Source of the DNA: Jiella avicenniae
GTDB lineage: Bacteria > Pseudomonadota > Alphaproteobacteria > Rhizobiales > Rhizobiaceae
Direction: 5' to 3'
DNA: 64,000 nucleotides
NCBI RefSeq assembly: GCF_021390325.1
Contig: NZ_JAJUWU010000009.1
Location: 1 to 64,000, forward strand
Position numbers and translations under genes: made by a program. Each line of letters begins with the position of its first letter. The first letter of the stretch is position 1. The notes beneath the pieces are model-generated. The model was not told where the DNA came from. It saw only the letters and a list, made by a program, of their open reading frames with translations, and did not search any database. This document shows positions 1 to 9,480 of this stretch, piece after piece.

Positions 1-2
1 CC

Positions 3-137
3 TTCGCTTGGCTCGGCCGATGCCGACGTCTCGCCAAGGATTGGGAGAAATCCACCGAAAGCGCGACCGCTTGGGCCTTCATCGCCAACATCCGCCTCCT
101 CACCCGACGCATCGCAAGGTATTGGATCTACACCTGA
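3..137 (+). CDS. IS5-family transposase, C-terminal tail only (cut by window edge)
   Basis: The frame entering from the window edge reads 44 residues and stops with TGA. It contains the blocks AWLGRCRRLAKDWEK, SATAWAFIANIRLLTRRI and ARYW, which match the conserved C-terminus of DDE transposases of the IS5 group common in rhizobia. The catalytic DDE core would lie upstream, outside the window. The element end must fall shortly after 137, because the integrase reading frame on the opposite strand loses its family resemblance at about 150. The IS therefore sits inside the integrase gene. The terminal inverted repeat and target duplication cannot be settled with one end visible. Confidence 0.8.
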   Translation, partial: FAWLGRCRRLAKDWEKSTESATAWAFIANIRLLTRRIARYWIYT

Positions 138-1836
138 ACTTTTGAATCGGGCACTTAAAAGAGGGTCGCAACTCGTCGTAGAGGCGATCTCCCAGAAGGC
201 TTTGGCTCGTCGGGGAGTAGAGATCCGGGAACAGCCGCCGATACCCAAGCGCCTTGATCGCTTCGACGTAGTCGAGGAAGTTCAGCCGGATCAGCTCGGG
301 ATGAAGTGCAAGATTGCGCACCGACTGATGGTTCTTGAGACGGCGAAACTCGTTGAAGCAGAGATGGATATACGGGTGTTCGCCGTTGTCGACGACGATG
401 TCGTCGACGGATAGTCCGCAATATTCTTCGCGACGCATGCCTTGGTAGTTCGCAAGGAGCGGACCGAAGAATGCGGCGCGGTGGAAGACCTGTGGGCCTT
501 CGTGGTGCATTGCATTCCAGTCTTTGCAACCCCTGAAGACAGGCTGGCGGAAGAACGTTTCGATCTGGGTACGGGAGGGGACCGGACGATCATCCCGCCC
601 TCTTTTGGCCTTTCGGGCGCGGAACTCGGTGAGGTCGAGATCCGCATTGATCGAGATGCCCGCGGACTTCGCCCGGCGAAGCAGCTGACCGAGGAACGTC
701 AGATGCCGATTGCGCGTCCCGCCGGAGAGGCCTCGCTCCGCTTCCGGCTTTGCCGCACTTTCTCGCCGAAGCTCGGCGATCGAGCGCTCCCGATCCTTCG
801 GGCTCTTCCCGTATGACTTGTGTAATGTCCGCAAGAACTCTTCGAACGCGTCGAGATGGGACTGCTTGAGTTCGGAAAGGCCCAAGATTGCCGCCTCTTC
901 ACGAAGGAAGCGATCGAAGAGGTCGAAAATCATCCGCGCCTGACGGGCTGTCTTTTCATCCCAGACGCCATCCGCCAGCTTCTTGCCGGCCAGCTTTTCC
1001 GCGACGATTTCGATCGTGTCTGTCCGAGACGCCGATGCGTGGGAGGGCTGCTCCGATCTGGAAGGTTCGGTTTGAACGTCATCGGCGCGGCTGGCCGCCG
1101 CCTCTGCAGGATTGGAAGTGGTATCGGCATTTGGCGGGGCGCTCGCGTGCATGGCCTCGGTGGACGACGAGCTCGTCGATCCAAGGAGCGTGTCGAAATC
1201 GAGGGGATCATCATTGTATCGCTCACTGGCTTTGAGAAGCGCCTCGCCGAGCGCCCGCAGATAGATGGGCTGTGCCATTGCGGTCGTACCGGCAGACACC
1301 TCCGCGCCGGTGGCGCGGATGGCATCGGCGAGCCGCGCCATCGATGGCTTCGCCTCTCCGGAGGCCTTCATCCGCTCCAGGGTCGGTTCGATCTTGTCGA
1401 CGATGTCCTCTGGGAGCCCGGCCTTGCGGAAGCCCTCCCTGTCGTCTTCGTCGACCGTCGCTGCGAGCCCTTTGCGCGAGAACAACCGATAGGCCCAGCC
1501 AGCTGCGGTCTCCTCGGCTTCCTCCGCCTTCGGATCGAAATCGGCTTCCGACCGCGAGAAGTCGGCGAGAAGCGAAAGTTTCCGGCGATGCTGCTCGAAC
1601 GTCTCCCGAAAGAGACTTTCTAGTTGTTCGCGACTGATTGTCGGCGGTTCGCTCATCACGACGTCGGCGGCTCGGGCGTTGAGGCATGCGCCGAGATAGC
1701 GGGCTTCCTTCGCCTCTCGGGTTTTCAAGCTGAACTTAACATGCGTCACGCCGATTCGCTCAGCGAGTCCGTCCGGCAGGCGCTTGCGCCAGTAATAGAC
1801 GGCGCCGCGTCGGGCGATGCCCGTATGAAGACCCAT
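100..1836 (-). pseudogene. Tyrosine-recombinase integrase, truncated by IS insertion
   Basis: Site-specific recombinase expected to integrate and excise the left-hand element at tRNA-Gln. The chosen start is the ATG at 1836 (MGLHTGIARRG), which begins a DUF6538-type N-terminal domain. A SAM-like core-binding domain follows at about residues 300-440, after a low-complexity Ser/Ala linker, and then the start of the catalytic domain with the box I arginine in GMRREEY. The sequence stops resembling an integrase after LYDELRPSF; the last ~20 residues come from the IS end. The catalytic HxxR and the tyrosine nucleophile are missing, so the product should be inactive. The gene is 120 bp from the tRNA 3' end. 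Confidence 0.8.
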
Positions 1837-1955
1837 TCGACACGTCCCGAGTTCGGGTTGTGCCGCAGTTCTGTGTCCCACCCTTGTGTACCACTTTCGG
1901 GGTATGACCCCGTGGAAGGGCAGAAACTCGAGCAATTTCCGTGCGTTGGATCACT

Positions 1956-2030
1956 TGGCTGGGGCGGCAGGATTCGAACCTGCGAATGGCGGCACCAAAA
2001 GCCGCTGCCTTACCGCTTGGCGACGCCCCA
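1956..2030 (-). tRNA. tRNA-Gln (anticodon TTG)
   Basis: Reading the minus strand, the sequence folds as a standard 75-nt tRNA with encoded CCA. The acceptor stem TGGGGCG pairs with the CGCCCCA before GCCA, the anticodon loop is CTTTTGGTG with TTG in the centre, and the T arm contains GGTTCGAATCC. The gene is complete. Its 3' end faces the truncated integrase, so it is the likely attachment site of the left-hand element and still encodes a functional tRNA. Confidence 0.95.
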
Positions 2031-2231
2031 ATGGCCCCCAAAGGCCGTGGGCCGGTCTCATACCGGCTTGCGCCGCGCCATGCAATGCGTCACGTGAGAC
2101 TGGGATGGTGCCGGGGCGACGAATTGCGACGTCGACGCGCGGCGTCGATGGCGTGGCGGCCGGTCTTCGGGAAGATCACGCGCAAACGGGAAGACGGAGC
2201 GGGATGACGAGCGCGGCTCGTCGTCGCTGCG

Positions 2232-3701
2232 CTAGCGACGCCGCGCCCGGCCGGCCTCGTCATAGATCTCGCGGAAATACTGCAGGAACACGTCCAGCAT
2301 GCCGTGTTCGAAGGGTTCCGTCTTGGCATCCCAGCGGTTGACGAAGACATCCCAGGCCTGGGCCTTCCGGGAGTACGGCACGACCGACGTCGGCACCCTC
2401 GCCATGACGGATTCGGGGGAAAGATCGTCGATCAGCCGCTTCAGGGCCTTCTGCATGGCCGCGAAGGTGATCAGTTCGTGTTCGGACAGATCGCGGAAGG
2501 CTTCCTCGAAGCTTTCCCGCGCCGAAAGGTAGCCGCGCTCCCCGCCGCCGAACATCCTGGCGAGCGCGGCCTCGGCCGTCGGCGAGAATTTCAGCGGGTT
2601 GTTGCCGATCGCCTCGATCGTCGTGCGGTCGGCGCTGCGGGTGAGGGTCTTCGCCTTCGCCCGCATCTTCAGGAGATCGCCGACCCCTCCCGCGACCACG
2701 GCGAGGAGCACGCCGATCTGGCGGGCGGCGTCTTCCGGCGGGCGATCGGCGAAGGCGCCGGCGTCGAGGCCCGCCGCCACGGCGATCGCCGAAAGGAGGC
2801 TTTCGGCTTCGGCTCCCGCGTGCGAGGGGGCGGGCTGCGGGGCGCCCGGCGCTTCGGGAACGGCGGACGGCCCCGCCGGCATTTCCTGCCAGGCGATGGG
2901 GCGCGGATCGGGCGGCGTCGCCGCGCGGCGTCGCCGGGCCTCCGGCTGCGGCCATGAAGCCCCCGCCGAAGCCGGTGGAGCTGCCGGCGCCGGTTGGTTG
3001 ATCTCGAAGGGATCGTCCTTGCTCTGGTCGGGTCGATCGAGGCCCTCGTCGTCCCGGGGCCACGCTCCGGCAGCGGCGTCGATCTCGCCGCGCGCGGCCG
3101 GCCCGTCGGCAGCGTCCGACCGGTCGGGGGACCAGCCGCCGCCGGGTCCGGGCGATGCCGCGGCCGGTCCCGGCAGGTCGAAGCCGAAGACCTCGTCCTC
3201 GAAAGCCGGCGGATTCGGCTGGCGGGGCGGTTGCAGATCGACCGGCGGTGCCACCGGGCCGTCGATCGCCCAGGGGTTCGAGGCTGGTCCGAACTCGCCT
3301 GCGGCCGCCTGCGAGGGCGCCGCGCCGCGCCGCGGGACGGCGGGGAGGGGCTGGGGCGACGGCGCATCGTCCCAGCCACCGGCGGCGGCCGTGATCCTGA
3401 CGGCGAGGACGTAGCGGCCGATCTCGATGCGGTCGCCGGTCTCCAGACGCTTGGGACGGGCGAGGCGGCCGTCCGAGCCGTTGACGAAGGTGCCGTTGGT
3501 CGAATGGTCGACGAGCAGGAAGCCGCCGCCGTCGAAGCGCACCTCGCAGTGGCGGCTGGAGATCAAGCGTTCGGGATCGGGCAGCACGAAGTCGCGCGGC
3601 GGCTCGCGGCCGATCTCGAAGGACCGGTCCGTGGCCGAGAACCGTATCGGACCGCCATCGTCCAGCCTGTCGAGATTTTCGATGACGAGGTCGATGCGCA
3701 T
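2232..3701 (-). CDS. tagH: Type VI secretion FHA-domain protein TagH
   Basis: 489 residues. An N-terminal FHA phosphopeptide-binding domain (about residues 20-95) shows the conserved blocks EIGREP, ISSRHCEV and STNGTFVNG. A long Pro/Ala-rich disordered linker follows, then a C-terminal domain (about 300-480) with NNPLKFSPTAEAAL and a run ending near FLQYFREIYDEA, which is the signature of the T6SS-associated FHA family. In known systems FHA proteins take part in threonine-phosphorylation control of T6SS assembly. ATG at 3701 was chosen because it opens the FHA domain directly; longer in-frame starts give no recognisable sequence. It is the last gene of vgrG-DUF6931-tagH, and no other T6SS core gene is in the window. 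Confidence 0.85.
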   Translation of the reverse strand: MRIDLVIENLDRLDDGGPIRFSATDRSFEIGREPPRDFVLPDPERLISSRHCEVRFDGGGFLLVDHSTNGTFVNGSDGRLARPKRLETGDRIEIGRYVLAVRITAAAGGWDDAPSPQPLPAVPRRGAAPSQAAAGEFGPASNPWAIDGPVAPPVDLQPPRQPNPPAFEDEVFGFDLPGPAAASPGPGGGWSPDRSDAADGPAARGEIDAAAGAWPRDDEGLDRPDQSKDDPFEINQPAPAAPPASAGASWPQPEARRRRAATPPDPRPIAWQEMPAGPSAVPEAPGAPQPAPSHAGAEAESLLSAIAVAAGLDAGAFADRPPEDAARQIGVLLAVVAGGVGDLLKMRAKAKTLTRSADRTTIEAIGNNPLKFSPTAEAALARMFGGGERGYLSARESFEEAFRDLSEHELITFAAMQKALKRLIDDLSPESVMARVPTSVVPYSRKAQAWDVFVNRWDAKTEPFEHGMLDVFLQYFREIYDEAGRARRR

Positions 3702-3717
3702 GATCTCTCTGGTCCTC

Positions 3718-4374
3718 TCAGCGCCGCGGCCGAAAATCTTCGCCGGCGACGATCGCCGCCGCGATGCGCCGCGCGAGGGCGACGAAGTCCTGAAGCTCCG
3801 CGGCGCGCCCGGCGATCTCGCCCCGGGCGAGGAGACCGAGAATGCCGGCATTGATCGCCCGCGGCGTGGCGAAGGCCGGGGCCGGCACGGCCGGCAGATC
3901 CGGCGCCGAAATGCTGCCCGAACTCCAGCCGAGGCCGAGGGCGATCCAGACGGCCGGGCTGCGCGGCCGCGACGCCTCGGCGATGGCGAGGATCTCCCGC
4001 CGCAGTTCCTCGCTTTCCGGACCGTCCGAAGGTGCGGCGAGCCACGCCGCGATCAGATCCATCAGGAAGGCGTCCGCCGGCCCGCTCGCTGCCGGCTTCG
4101 CGGCGAGGCAGCGATGTCCCCAGGCGACGGCTGCCGCCGGCGGCAGCAGATAGGCGCAGAAGGTCACGGCCTCCTCGGGTGTGGCGGAGGCGACGAGCCG
4201 GGCGAGAAACTGCGGGCAGGTCTCCCCGCCCGGCCGGGCCCGCATGTCGTCGGCGATCTCCGGAATGGCCGCGAAGACCTCCGAGGCGAGCCCGGCGAGC
4301 CCGGCGGGGCGGGGCTCCGGCGGCCCGTCGCCGCCCCGGGCGGTGGGAAGGCTGGCGTCGAGGGGCTCGCTCAT
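3718..4374 (-). CDS. DUF6931-like protein of the T6SS cluster
   Basis: 218 residues, mostly alpha-helical and Ala-rich, without signal peptide or membrane span. The block TCPQFLARL...TPEEAVTFCAYLLPPAAAVAWG resembles the DUF6931 family often found beside VgrG and FHA genes. Function is unknown; a scaffold or adaptor role in T6SS is inferred from position only. The start overlaps the vgrG stop (ATGA at 4371-4374) and the stop is 16 bp before tagH, so the three genes should be translationally coupled. The family name is tentative. Confidence 0.6.
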   Translation of the reverse strand: MSEPLDASLPTARGGDGPPEPRPAGLAGLASEVFAAIPEIADDMRARPGGETCPQFLARLVASATPEEAVTFCAYLLPPAAAVAWGHRCLAAKPAASGPADAFLMDLIAAWLAAPSDGPESEELRREILAIAEASRPRSPAVWIALGLGWSSGSISAPDLPAVPAPAFATPRAINAGILGLLARGEIAGRAAELQDFVALARRIAAAIVAGEDFRPRR

Positions 4375-6173
4375 GTGTTGATCTTCACGAGGCCGCCCTT
4401 GATGTCCATCGTGACGCCGGCCCGATGCGCGGCATTGAGGCCGGCGTCGGTGGTCAACTCCTGCCCGGCCTTGATCTCCACGTTCGGCGACCGGATGGTG
4501 ATCGACTGGCCGTCCATGACGATGGAACTCGCCCCGACCCTCAGGGTGATGCGCCGGCCGGCGGTGACGGTGAGGTCGCGACCGACGTCGTGCGTGTCGT
4601 CACGGGAGATGCCGCTCTTGCGGTCGTTCAGCACCCGGCGACGTTCGTCGTTCAGGACCTTCGCCTCGAGATCGTGCTGGGCGTGCAGCCGGACGAGTTC
4701 GTCGCCCTTGGTGTCGTCGATGGCGAACTCGTTGTAGCCGCCGCCGCCGACCGTCGAGCGGGATTTCCAGCCGGCGACGGTCTTGTCGTCGTCGAGCGGG
4801 TAGGGCGGCTCGTTCTCGCCGTTGTAGACGCAGCCGGTGACCACCGGTCGGTCGGGATCGCCGTCGAGGAACTCGACGATCACCTCCATGCCCACCCGGG
4901 GGATGAAGATGGCGCCGAAGCCCTTGCCGGCCCAGACCTGGGTGACCCGGCAGCGCATCGACTGATCGCCCTTGCGATCCCAGTGGAACCTGACGAGGAT
5001 GCGGCCGTGCTCGTCGCAGTCGATCTCGCCGTCGCCGACCACCTTCGCCGTCTGCGGCCCGGGAGCCTTTGGCCGGGCGGTCACGCAGAGCGGCAGGAAG
5101 GGGAGGTCGGCGGGCAGGACGGTGTAGGCGCCCTCGTAGGAATCCGCGTCGCCCGAGGCGCCGCTGACGTAATCCTCGGCCCGGTAGTGGTGGCTGGCCG
5201 ACAGCGTCAGATATTCGCGGTTGAGCGCGCCGGTCGGGTGGTTGGCGAGGGTGACGAGATGGCCGGGCGAGAGGCTCATGCAATCGCCCTCCATGGTCAT
5301 CTGCCGGTCGAGCGCGCGCGTCGCCTCGATCCCGGCGCGCGCCAGGTCCTCGCCGGTGCCGCGTTCGCTGTAGCGGCCGGGGAAGCGATAGATCTCGAGG
5401 TCGCCATGGGAAAAATCCGTGTCGCCGCGGCGCTCGGATTTCAGGTCGGCGCCGGGCTTCTTGAAGTCGTAGTCGTTGAGCGTGGTGCGGCCGTGGGTGA
5501 AGCGACGGCCGGCGACGATGCGCGAGAGATGTTCCTCGGGGCGCCGGTACTGGCGATCGAGAGGATAATAGTTCCGGATGGCGCCCGGCACCGGATCGTA
5601 GCCGGAAATGCCGTCCGCCATAACCAGCGTGTGGTCGCCGCGGCCGTGCTTGAAGTAGTAGGCGATGCCGTGTGCTTCCATCAGCCGGCGGCAGAAGGCG
5701 AGATCGCTTTCCTCGAACTGCACCGTGTATTCGAGGGTCGGATAGGAGCGGGTCAGGCGCTTTTCGAAGCGGGCGAGGCCCCCATGGGCGGAAAACACCT
5801 TCGAGACGATGTCGGGCGCCGTCATCTCGTGGAAGATCAGCCGGTCGACGCGGTGGCCGAGGAGTTCGAACCAGGGCCTCAGGGTCAGCCGGTAGCGGTA
5901 GGCCCCTTCTTCCGCGCCGAGCCATTCGGCCTCCGTGAGGATGCCGTCGAAGAAGCGGACGCCGTCGCGGATCGTGTTGAGCCGAACGGTCGCGTGTTCG
6001 CCGATCGCCGCGGAAAAATCGAGATCGGCCTGCTTCGACAGGGCGTCGACCCGCAGCTCGAAATTCTCGCTGATCGCCTCCGTTGCGGTGAGCCTGTGGA
6101 GGACCAGAACGTCGGTGCCGAACGGCGTCGTCAGCTCGCCGATCCGTGTGCGTTGCAGAAGCGGTCCGCTCAT
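4371..6173 (-). CDS. vgrG: Type VI secretion spike protein VgrG (TssI)
   Basis: 600 residues. The N-terminal part has the gpD/gp27-like fold of VgrG (blocks FELRVDALS, YRYRLTLRPWF, RLIFHEMT and YTVQFEESDLAFCRRLMEAHG). A gp5-like OB domain follows (RILVRFHWDRKG, RVTQVWAGKGFG, GMEVIVEFLDGDPDRPVVTG, about 370-450), then the beta-helix end with VGGGGYNEFAIDDTKG. It forms the trimeric membrane-puncturing tip and carries effectors. The protein ends soon after the helix, so no fused C-terminal effector is visible. ATG at 6173 was preferred over one 15 codons upstream because it begins the conserved domain. No PAAR or adaptor gene is adjacent. Confidence 0.9.
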   Translation of the reverse strand: MSGPLLQRTRIGELTTPFGTDVLVLHRLTATEAISENFELRVDALSKQADLDFSAAIGEHATVRLNTIRDGVRFFDGILTEAEWLGAEEGAYRYRLTLRPWFELLGHRVDRLIFHEMTAPDIVSKVFSAHGGLARFEKRLTRSYPTLEYTVQFEESDLAFCRRLMEAHGIAYYFKHGRGDHTLVMADGISGYDPVPGAIRNYYPLDRQYRRPEEHLSRIVAGRRFTHGRTTLNDYDFKKPGADLKSERRGDTDFSHGDLEIYRFPGRYSERGTGEDLARAGIEATRALDRQMTMEGDCMSLSPGHLVTLANHPTGALNREYLTLSASHHYRAEDYVSGASGDADSYEGAYTVLPADLPFLPLCVTARPKAPGPQTAKVVGDGEIDCDEHGRILVRFHWDRKGDQSMRCRVTQVWAGKGFGAIFIPRVGMEVIVEFLDGDPDRPVVTGCVYNGENEPPYPLDDDKTVAGWKSRSTVGGGGYNEFAIDDTKGDELVRLHAQHDLEAKVLNDERRRVLNDRKSGISRDDTHDVGRDLTVTAGRRITLRVGASSIVMDGQSITIRSPNVEIKAGQELTTDAGLNAAHRAGVTMDIKGGLVKINT

Positions 6174-6493
6174 CGAAGCCGTTTCATCCCTTCCATCCCG
6201 GGGATCGCCGGAAGCCACTGCCGTCCGTCCCGCGGCGATCGTCCGGCGGGAGGCCGTCCTGCGGCAGTCCCGAACGGGCTCAGCCTAGCAAAGAAGGCGG
6301 CGGATCAACAACCTTTATGTGCATGACGAAAATGCCGCTCGCAGAGCGAGCAAAATGCCGCGCCAGCGGCGTGGCGCCCCGGATTGGCGAGAGGAGGATG
6401 AGGCCGTCGCCGGGAGACGTTGCAGATCGATTCCCGGTCAGCAGCCTTCGCGGCCGGTCTCGCACCGACGCGGGCAGCGCAAGGAGCGCTCGA
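6174..6493. other. 320-bp gap between vgrG and ptsN
   Basis: No convincing gene. The stretch near 6316-6375 is relatively AT-rich and contains short inverted repeats (GCTCGC...GCGAGC). A possible vgrG promoter on the minus strand lies at 6282-6311. Confidence 0.4.
6282..6311 (-). promoter_or_regulatory. Candidate promoter for the vgrG unit
   Basis: Read on the minus strand, TTGTTG and TAGGCT are separated by 18 bp, about 110 bp upstream of the vgrG start. The match to a housekeeping sigma promoter is moderate and rests on sequence only. Confidence 0.3.
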
Positions 6494-6958
6494 TCAGGCG
6501 GCGTTCTGGGCCATGGCGCTGGTCATCAAGGCGTAGATGGTATTGCCGTCTCGGGTCGCCCGGATCTCGTCGACGATCTCGCGGTTGCGGAGCAGCCGGG
6601 CGACCTTCGAAAGAGCCTTGAGGTGATCTGCACCCGAGCCCTGGGGTGCGAGAAGCAGGAAGACGATGTCGACCTGCTGATCGTCGAGCGCGTCGAAGTC
6701 GACGGGCCGCGACAGACGGGCGAACAGGCCGACGATCCGGTCGAGGTCGGCGAGCTTGCCGTGCGGGATTGCGATGCCGTTGCCGACACCGGTCGAGCCG
6801 AGCTTCTCCCGGCCCAGGATGGTCTCGAAAATCTCGCGCTCGGAAATGCCGGTGATTTCGGCAGCCTTGCCGGCCAACTCCTGCAGTACCTGCTTTTTCG
6901 AGTTGGCCCGCAAGTCGGGCATGATCGCGCCGGGGTCAATCAGCGTATTGACATCCAT
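6494..6958 (-). CDS. ptsN: PTS IIA-like nitrogen-regulatory protein PtsN (EIIA-Ntr)
   Basis: 154 residues, the usual length. The phosphoacceptor His is H66 in GIAIPHGKL, the hallmark of EIIA-Ntr. It receives phosphate from PtsP via NPr and in this order regulates potassium transport, nitrogen metabolism and polyhydroxyalkanoate levels by phosphorylation-dependent binding rather than sugar transport. It is the last gene of the lptC-lptA-lptB-rpoN-hpf-ptsN run, 59 bp after hpf, as in most rhizobia. Confidence 0.95.
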   Translation of the reverse strand: MDVNTLIDPGAIMPDLRANSKKQVLQELAGKAAEITGISEREIFETILGREKLGSTGVGNGIAIPHGKLADLDRIVGLFARLSRPVDFDALDDQQVDIVFLLLAPQGSGADHLKALSKVARLLRNREIVDEIRATRDGNTIYALMTSAMAQNAA

Positions 6959-7017
6959 CGAAGATCAGCCTTCTCGCTTCAGGCACTTCACCCTAAAGGG
7001 CGGAGCTTATCGCGCCG

Positions 7018-7587
7018 TTACGATTCCCGCGAATAGTTCGACGGATCGACCCAGCCGTAATTGCCGTCGGCGCGGCGGAAGACGATGTTGAGATCGCCCG
7101 AATTGGCATTCCTGAACAAGACGAAAGGGCTGTCCTGCCGATCGAGTTCCATCACGGCGCCGGCAACCGAGAGGGTGCCGACCTTGAGGGTGGTCTCGGC
7201 GATGATCGCCGGGGCGTAGTCGGCCGGAACTTCCTCCGCCTCTTCGGGGATCGCCGCCATCACCTGATAGGCCATTTCGCGGTGGCTGTTGTTCTGATGG
7301 TCCTTCAGCCGCCGCTTGTAGCGGCGCAGCCGCTTCTCGATCCGCTCGGCGGCGTCGGAAAAGCTCGCCTCTGGATCATGGGCCTCGCCGGCTGCCTGGA
7401 ACACCACGCCGGTATCGAGATGGATCGTGCAGTCCGTGGCGAAGCGGCTGCCTTCCTTCGAGACGACGACGGTGCCGGAGAAGTTGCCGTCGAAATATTT
7501 GTCGACCGCTTCGCCGAGACGCTCTTCGATGCGCTGGCGAAAGGCTTCGCCGACATCCATGTGCTTTCCCGATACGCGCAAGGCCAT
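7018..7587 (-). CDS. hpf: Long-form ribosome hibernation promoting factor HPF
   Basis: 189 residues. The N-terminal S30AE/RaiA domain (1 to about 105: RVSGKHMDVGEAFRQRIEERL ... RIEKRLRRYKRRLKDH) binds the decoding centre. The C-terminal domain (about 130-185) has VKVGTLSV-like and PFVLFRNANSGDLNIVFRR blocks that dimerise ribosomes into 100S particles. The length marks it as the long form. Between rpoN and ptsN it occupies the place of the protein often annotated as sigma-54 modulation protein. ATG at 7587 is preceded by GGAGAG. Confidence 0.95.
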   Translation of the reverse strand: MALRVSGKHMDVGEAFRQRIEERLGEAVDKYFDGNFSGTVVVSKEGSRFATDCTIHLDTGVVFQAAGEAHDPEASFSDAAERIEKRLRRYKRRLKDHQNNSHREMAYQVMAAIPEEAEEVPADYAPAIIAETTLKVGTLSVAGAVMELDRQDSPFVLFRNANSGDLNIVFRRADGNYGWVDPSNYSRES

Positions 7588-7843
7588 TCCATCTCTCCTG
7601 TGCTTCGCCGTCGAGCCGTCGACGTTTCGGCCGACCGGTAGGCAACGCTTCCGAAGGCGGCACGGAGGCGCCGGAGCGATTGCTCGGCGACAGGCCGAGC
7701 CGCACCCGGAAGTGCGGCCTTCTAGAAACGTCGCTCGGACCTGTCAACGCGGCGGGCTCCGATCCAGCTAGATATGGCTGGGACCGTCACAATGGAAGCC
7801 GAAGCCGGAATGCATTGCGAGAATGGGAGCGGCAGGGCCGGGC

Positions 7844-9289
7844 TCAGGAGGCGAGCCTGCGGGCGTTCATTTCCCGTCGCCGCTGGATCGACGAGGCGAT
7901 GCCGAGGGCCTCGCGGTATTTCGCCACCGTCCGCCGGGCCAGATCGATGCCTTCCTTCTTCAGGACGGCGGCAATGTCGTCGTCGGACATCACCTCGTCG
8001 ACGCGTTCGGAATCGATGAGGATCTTGATGCGGTGCTTGACGCTTTCGGCCGAATGGGCGTCCCCGCCATTGGCCGAGGCGATGGCGACGGTGAAGAAGA
8101 ACCGCATCTCGAAGGTGCCGCGAGGCGTTGCGATGTATTTCTGCGCGGTGACGCGACTGACGGTCGATTCATGCATGCCGATGGCTTCGGCGACGGACAT
8201 CAGCGTCATCGGCTTGAGACCGCCGACGCCGTGGGCGAGGAACCCGTCCTGGCGACGGACGATTTCGGTCGCGACCTTCAAAATGGTCTTGGCGCGTTGA
8301 TCGAGCGCCCGCACGAGCCAGTTGGCCGACTGCTGGCACTCCGAGAGGAAGCTCGCATCCTCGCCCTTCAGTGCGCCGTCGCGCACGGCGGCAAGGTAGC
8401 TGTTGTCGACGATCACGCGCGGCAGGGCGTCGGAATTGAGTTCCACCAGCCAGCCGCCATCGGCCGCTTCCGCGACGAAGACGTCCGGCACGATCGCCTC
8501 GGTTCCGTCGTGGTCGAAAGCATGCCCGGGTTTCGGATCGAGGGCCCTGATCTCCGCCAGGATGTCCATCAGCTCGGCTTCGTCCTCGCCGGTGAGGCGC
8601 CGCAGGGTGGAAAAGTCCCGGCGGGCGAGCAGGTCGAGATTCTGCAGCACCGCCGCGATGACGGGATCGTAGCGGTTCTTACGCCTGAGCTGGATGGCGA
8701 GGCATTCGGCTAGATCGCGGGCGAAGAGACCGGCCGGGGAGACCTCGTTCTGCAGCTTCGCGATCGCCGCTTCGACGGCCTCGGGGCGCTCGCCGAGGCT
8801 TGCCGCGACCTCCGCGTCGGTGATCCGCAGATAGCCGCTTTCGTCGAGATGCTCGACCAGGACGGCCCCGATCCGCTGCGAGGTGCGGTCGAGGAGAATG
8901 TCGGCGACTTCCTTCGACGCATGCTGGTGCAGCGAGATGCGGCGGTCGGCGAGATCCTCGATGCTGAAGTCGCCGTCGCCGGACCGGCCCCGCTCTGAGC
9001 CGGACCGCGGCGCGGCGGTCTGACGGTTCGCCGCTTCACCACCGGTCGAGGCGGGGCCCGGGTCGGCCGAGGCTGCCGGGGGGGATGCCGCCGGCGCGGC
9101 GACGCTCCGCGACGACTCGCCATCCGGGCTGGCGCCTGGGGCGAGCAGCGGATTGCACTCCATCTGGGTGTCGACGAAAGCCTGCAGTTCCGTGGTGCTG
9201 TATTGCAAGAGACGGATCGACTGGAGCAGCTGGGGCGTCATCACCAGCGACTGCGACTGCCGGATCTGCAACTTTGCGGAAAGTGCCAT
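7844..9289 (-). CDS. rpoN: RNA polymerase sigma-54 factor RpoN
   Basis: 481 residues. The N-terminal Q/L-rich activator-interacting region is intact (MALSAKLQIRQSQSL, MTPQLLQSIRLLQ). An acidic and low-complexity linker (about 55-105), the core-binding region and the C-terminal HTH (ESTVSRVTAQKYIATPRG) follow, ending with the RpoN box ARRTVAKYREAL at about 452-463, which reads the -24 GG element. It directs nitrogen-assimilation, C4-dicarboxylate and similar sigma-54 promoters with AAA+ activators. It is 191 bp downstream of lptB and upstream of hpf. Confidence 0.97.
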   Translation of the reverse strand: MALSAKLQIRQSQSLVMTPQLLQSIRLLQYSTTELQAFVDTQMECNPLLAPGASPDGESSRSVAAPAASPPAASADPGPASTGGEAANRQTAAPRSGSERGRSGDGDFSIEDLADRRISLHQHASKEVADILLDRTSQRIGAVLVEHLDESGYLRITDAEVAASLGERPEAVEAAIAKLQNEVSPAGLFARDLAECLAIQLRRKNRYDPVIAAVLQNLDLLARRDFSTLRRLTGEDEAELMDILAEIRALDPKPGHAFDHDGTEAIVPDVFVAEAADGGWLVELNSDALPRVIVDNSYLAAVRDGALKGEDASFLSECQQSANWLVRALDQRAKTILKVATEIVRRQDGFLAHGVGGLKPMTLMSVAEAIGMHESTVSRVTAQKYIATPRGTFEMRFFFTVAIASANGGDAHSAESVKHRIKILIDSERVDEVMSDDDIAAVLKKEGIDLARRTVAKYREALGIASSIQRRREMNARRLAS

Positions 9290-9480
9290 TTACGCCGATC
9301 GAACTCGCTTTGAACCGGGCGTGATGCGGCGTCGTGCCATGGTCACGCGGCGACGTGCAAAGGTTCGGGGAAAGGCGCCTCGTCCCCTCCCGAGCCCCAA
9401 CGTCGCCATCAAAGCGGTTGAGGTCATGGCTTGTCAATCGGCGATGTCGCCATCCGCCGCGGGAATGACGCAAGGTTAAT

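Larger units (their letters stand above)
1..1955. mobile_element. Right-hand edge of a tRNA-Gln-associated integrative element
   Basis: A tyrosine-recombinase gene lies immediately next to the 3' end of tRNA-Gln, the classical arrangement of an island or prophage integrated at a tRNA 3' end. The rest of the element would lie to the left of the window. The integrase is broken by an IS5-type insertion, so the element is probably immobile unless another integrase acts on it. The outer attachment repeat (a copy of the tRNA 3' end) is not in the window, so the extent is inferred. Confidence 0.65.

Noticed and set aside
6280-6465. 61-codon minus-strand frame upstream of vgrG
   Set aside because: Arg-rich, no ribosome site, and it overlaps the candidate vgrG promoter.
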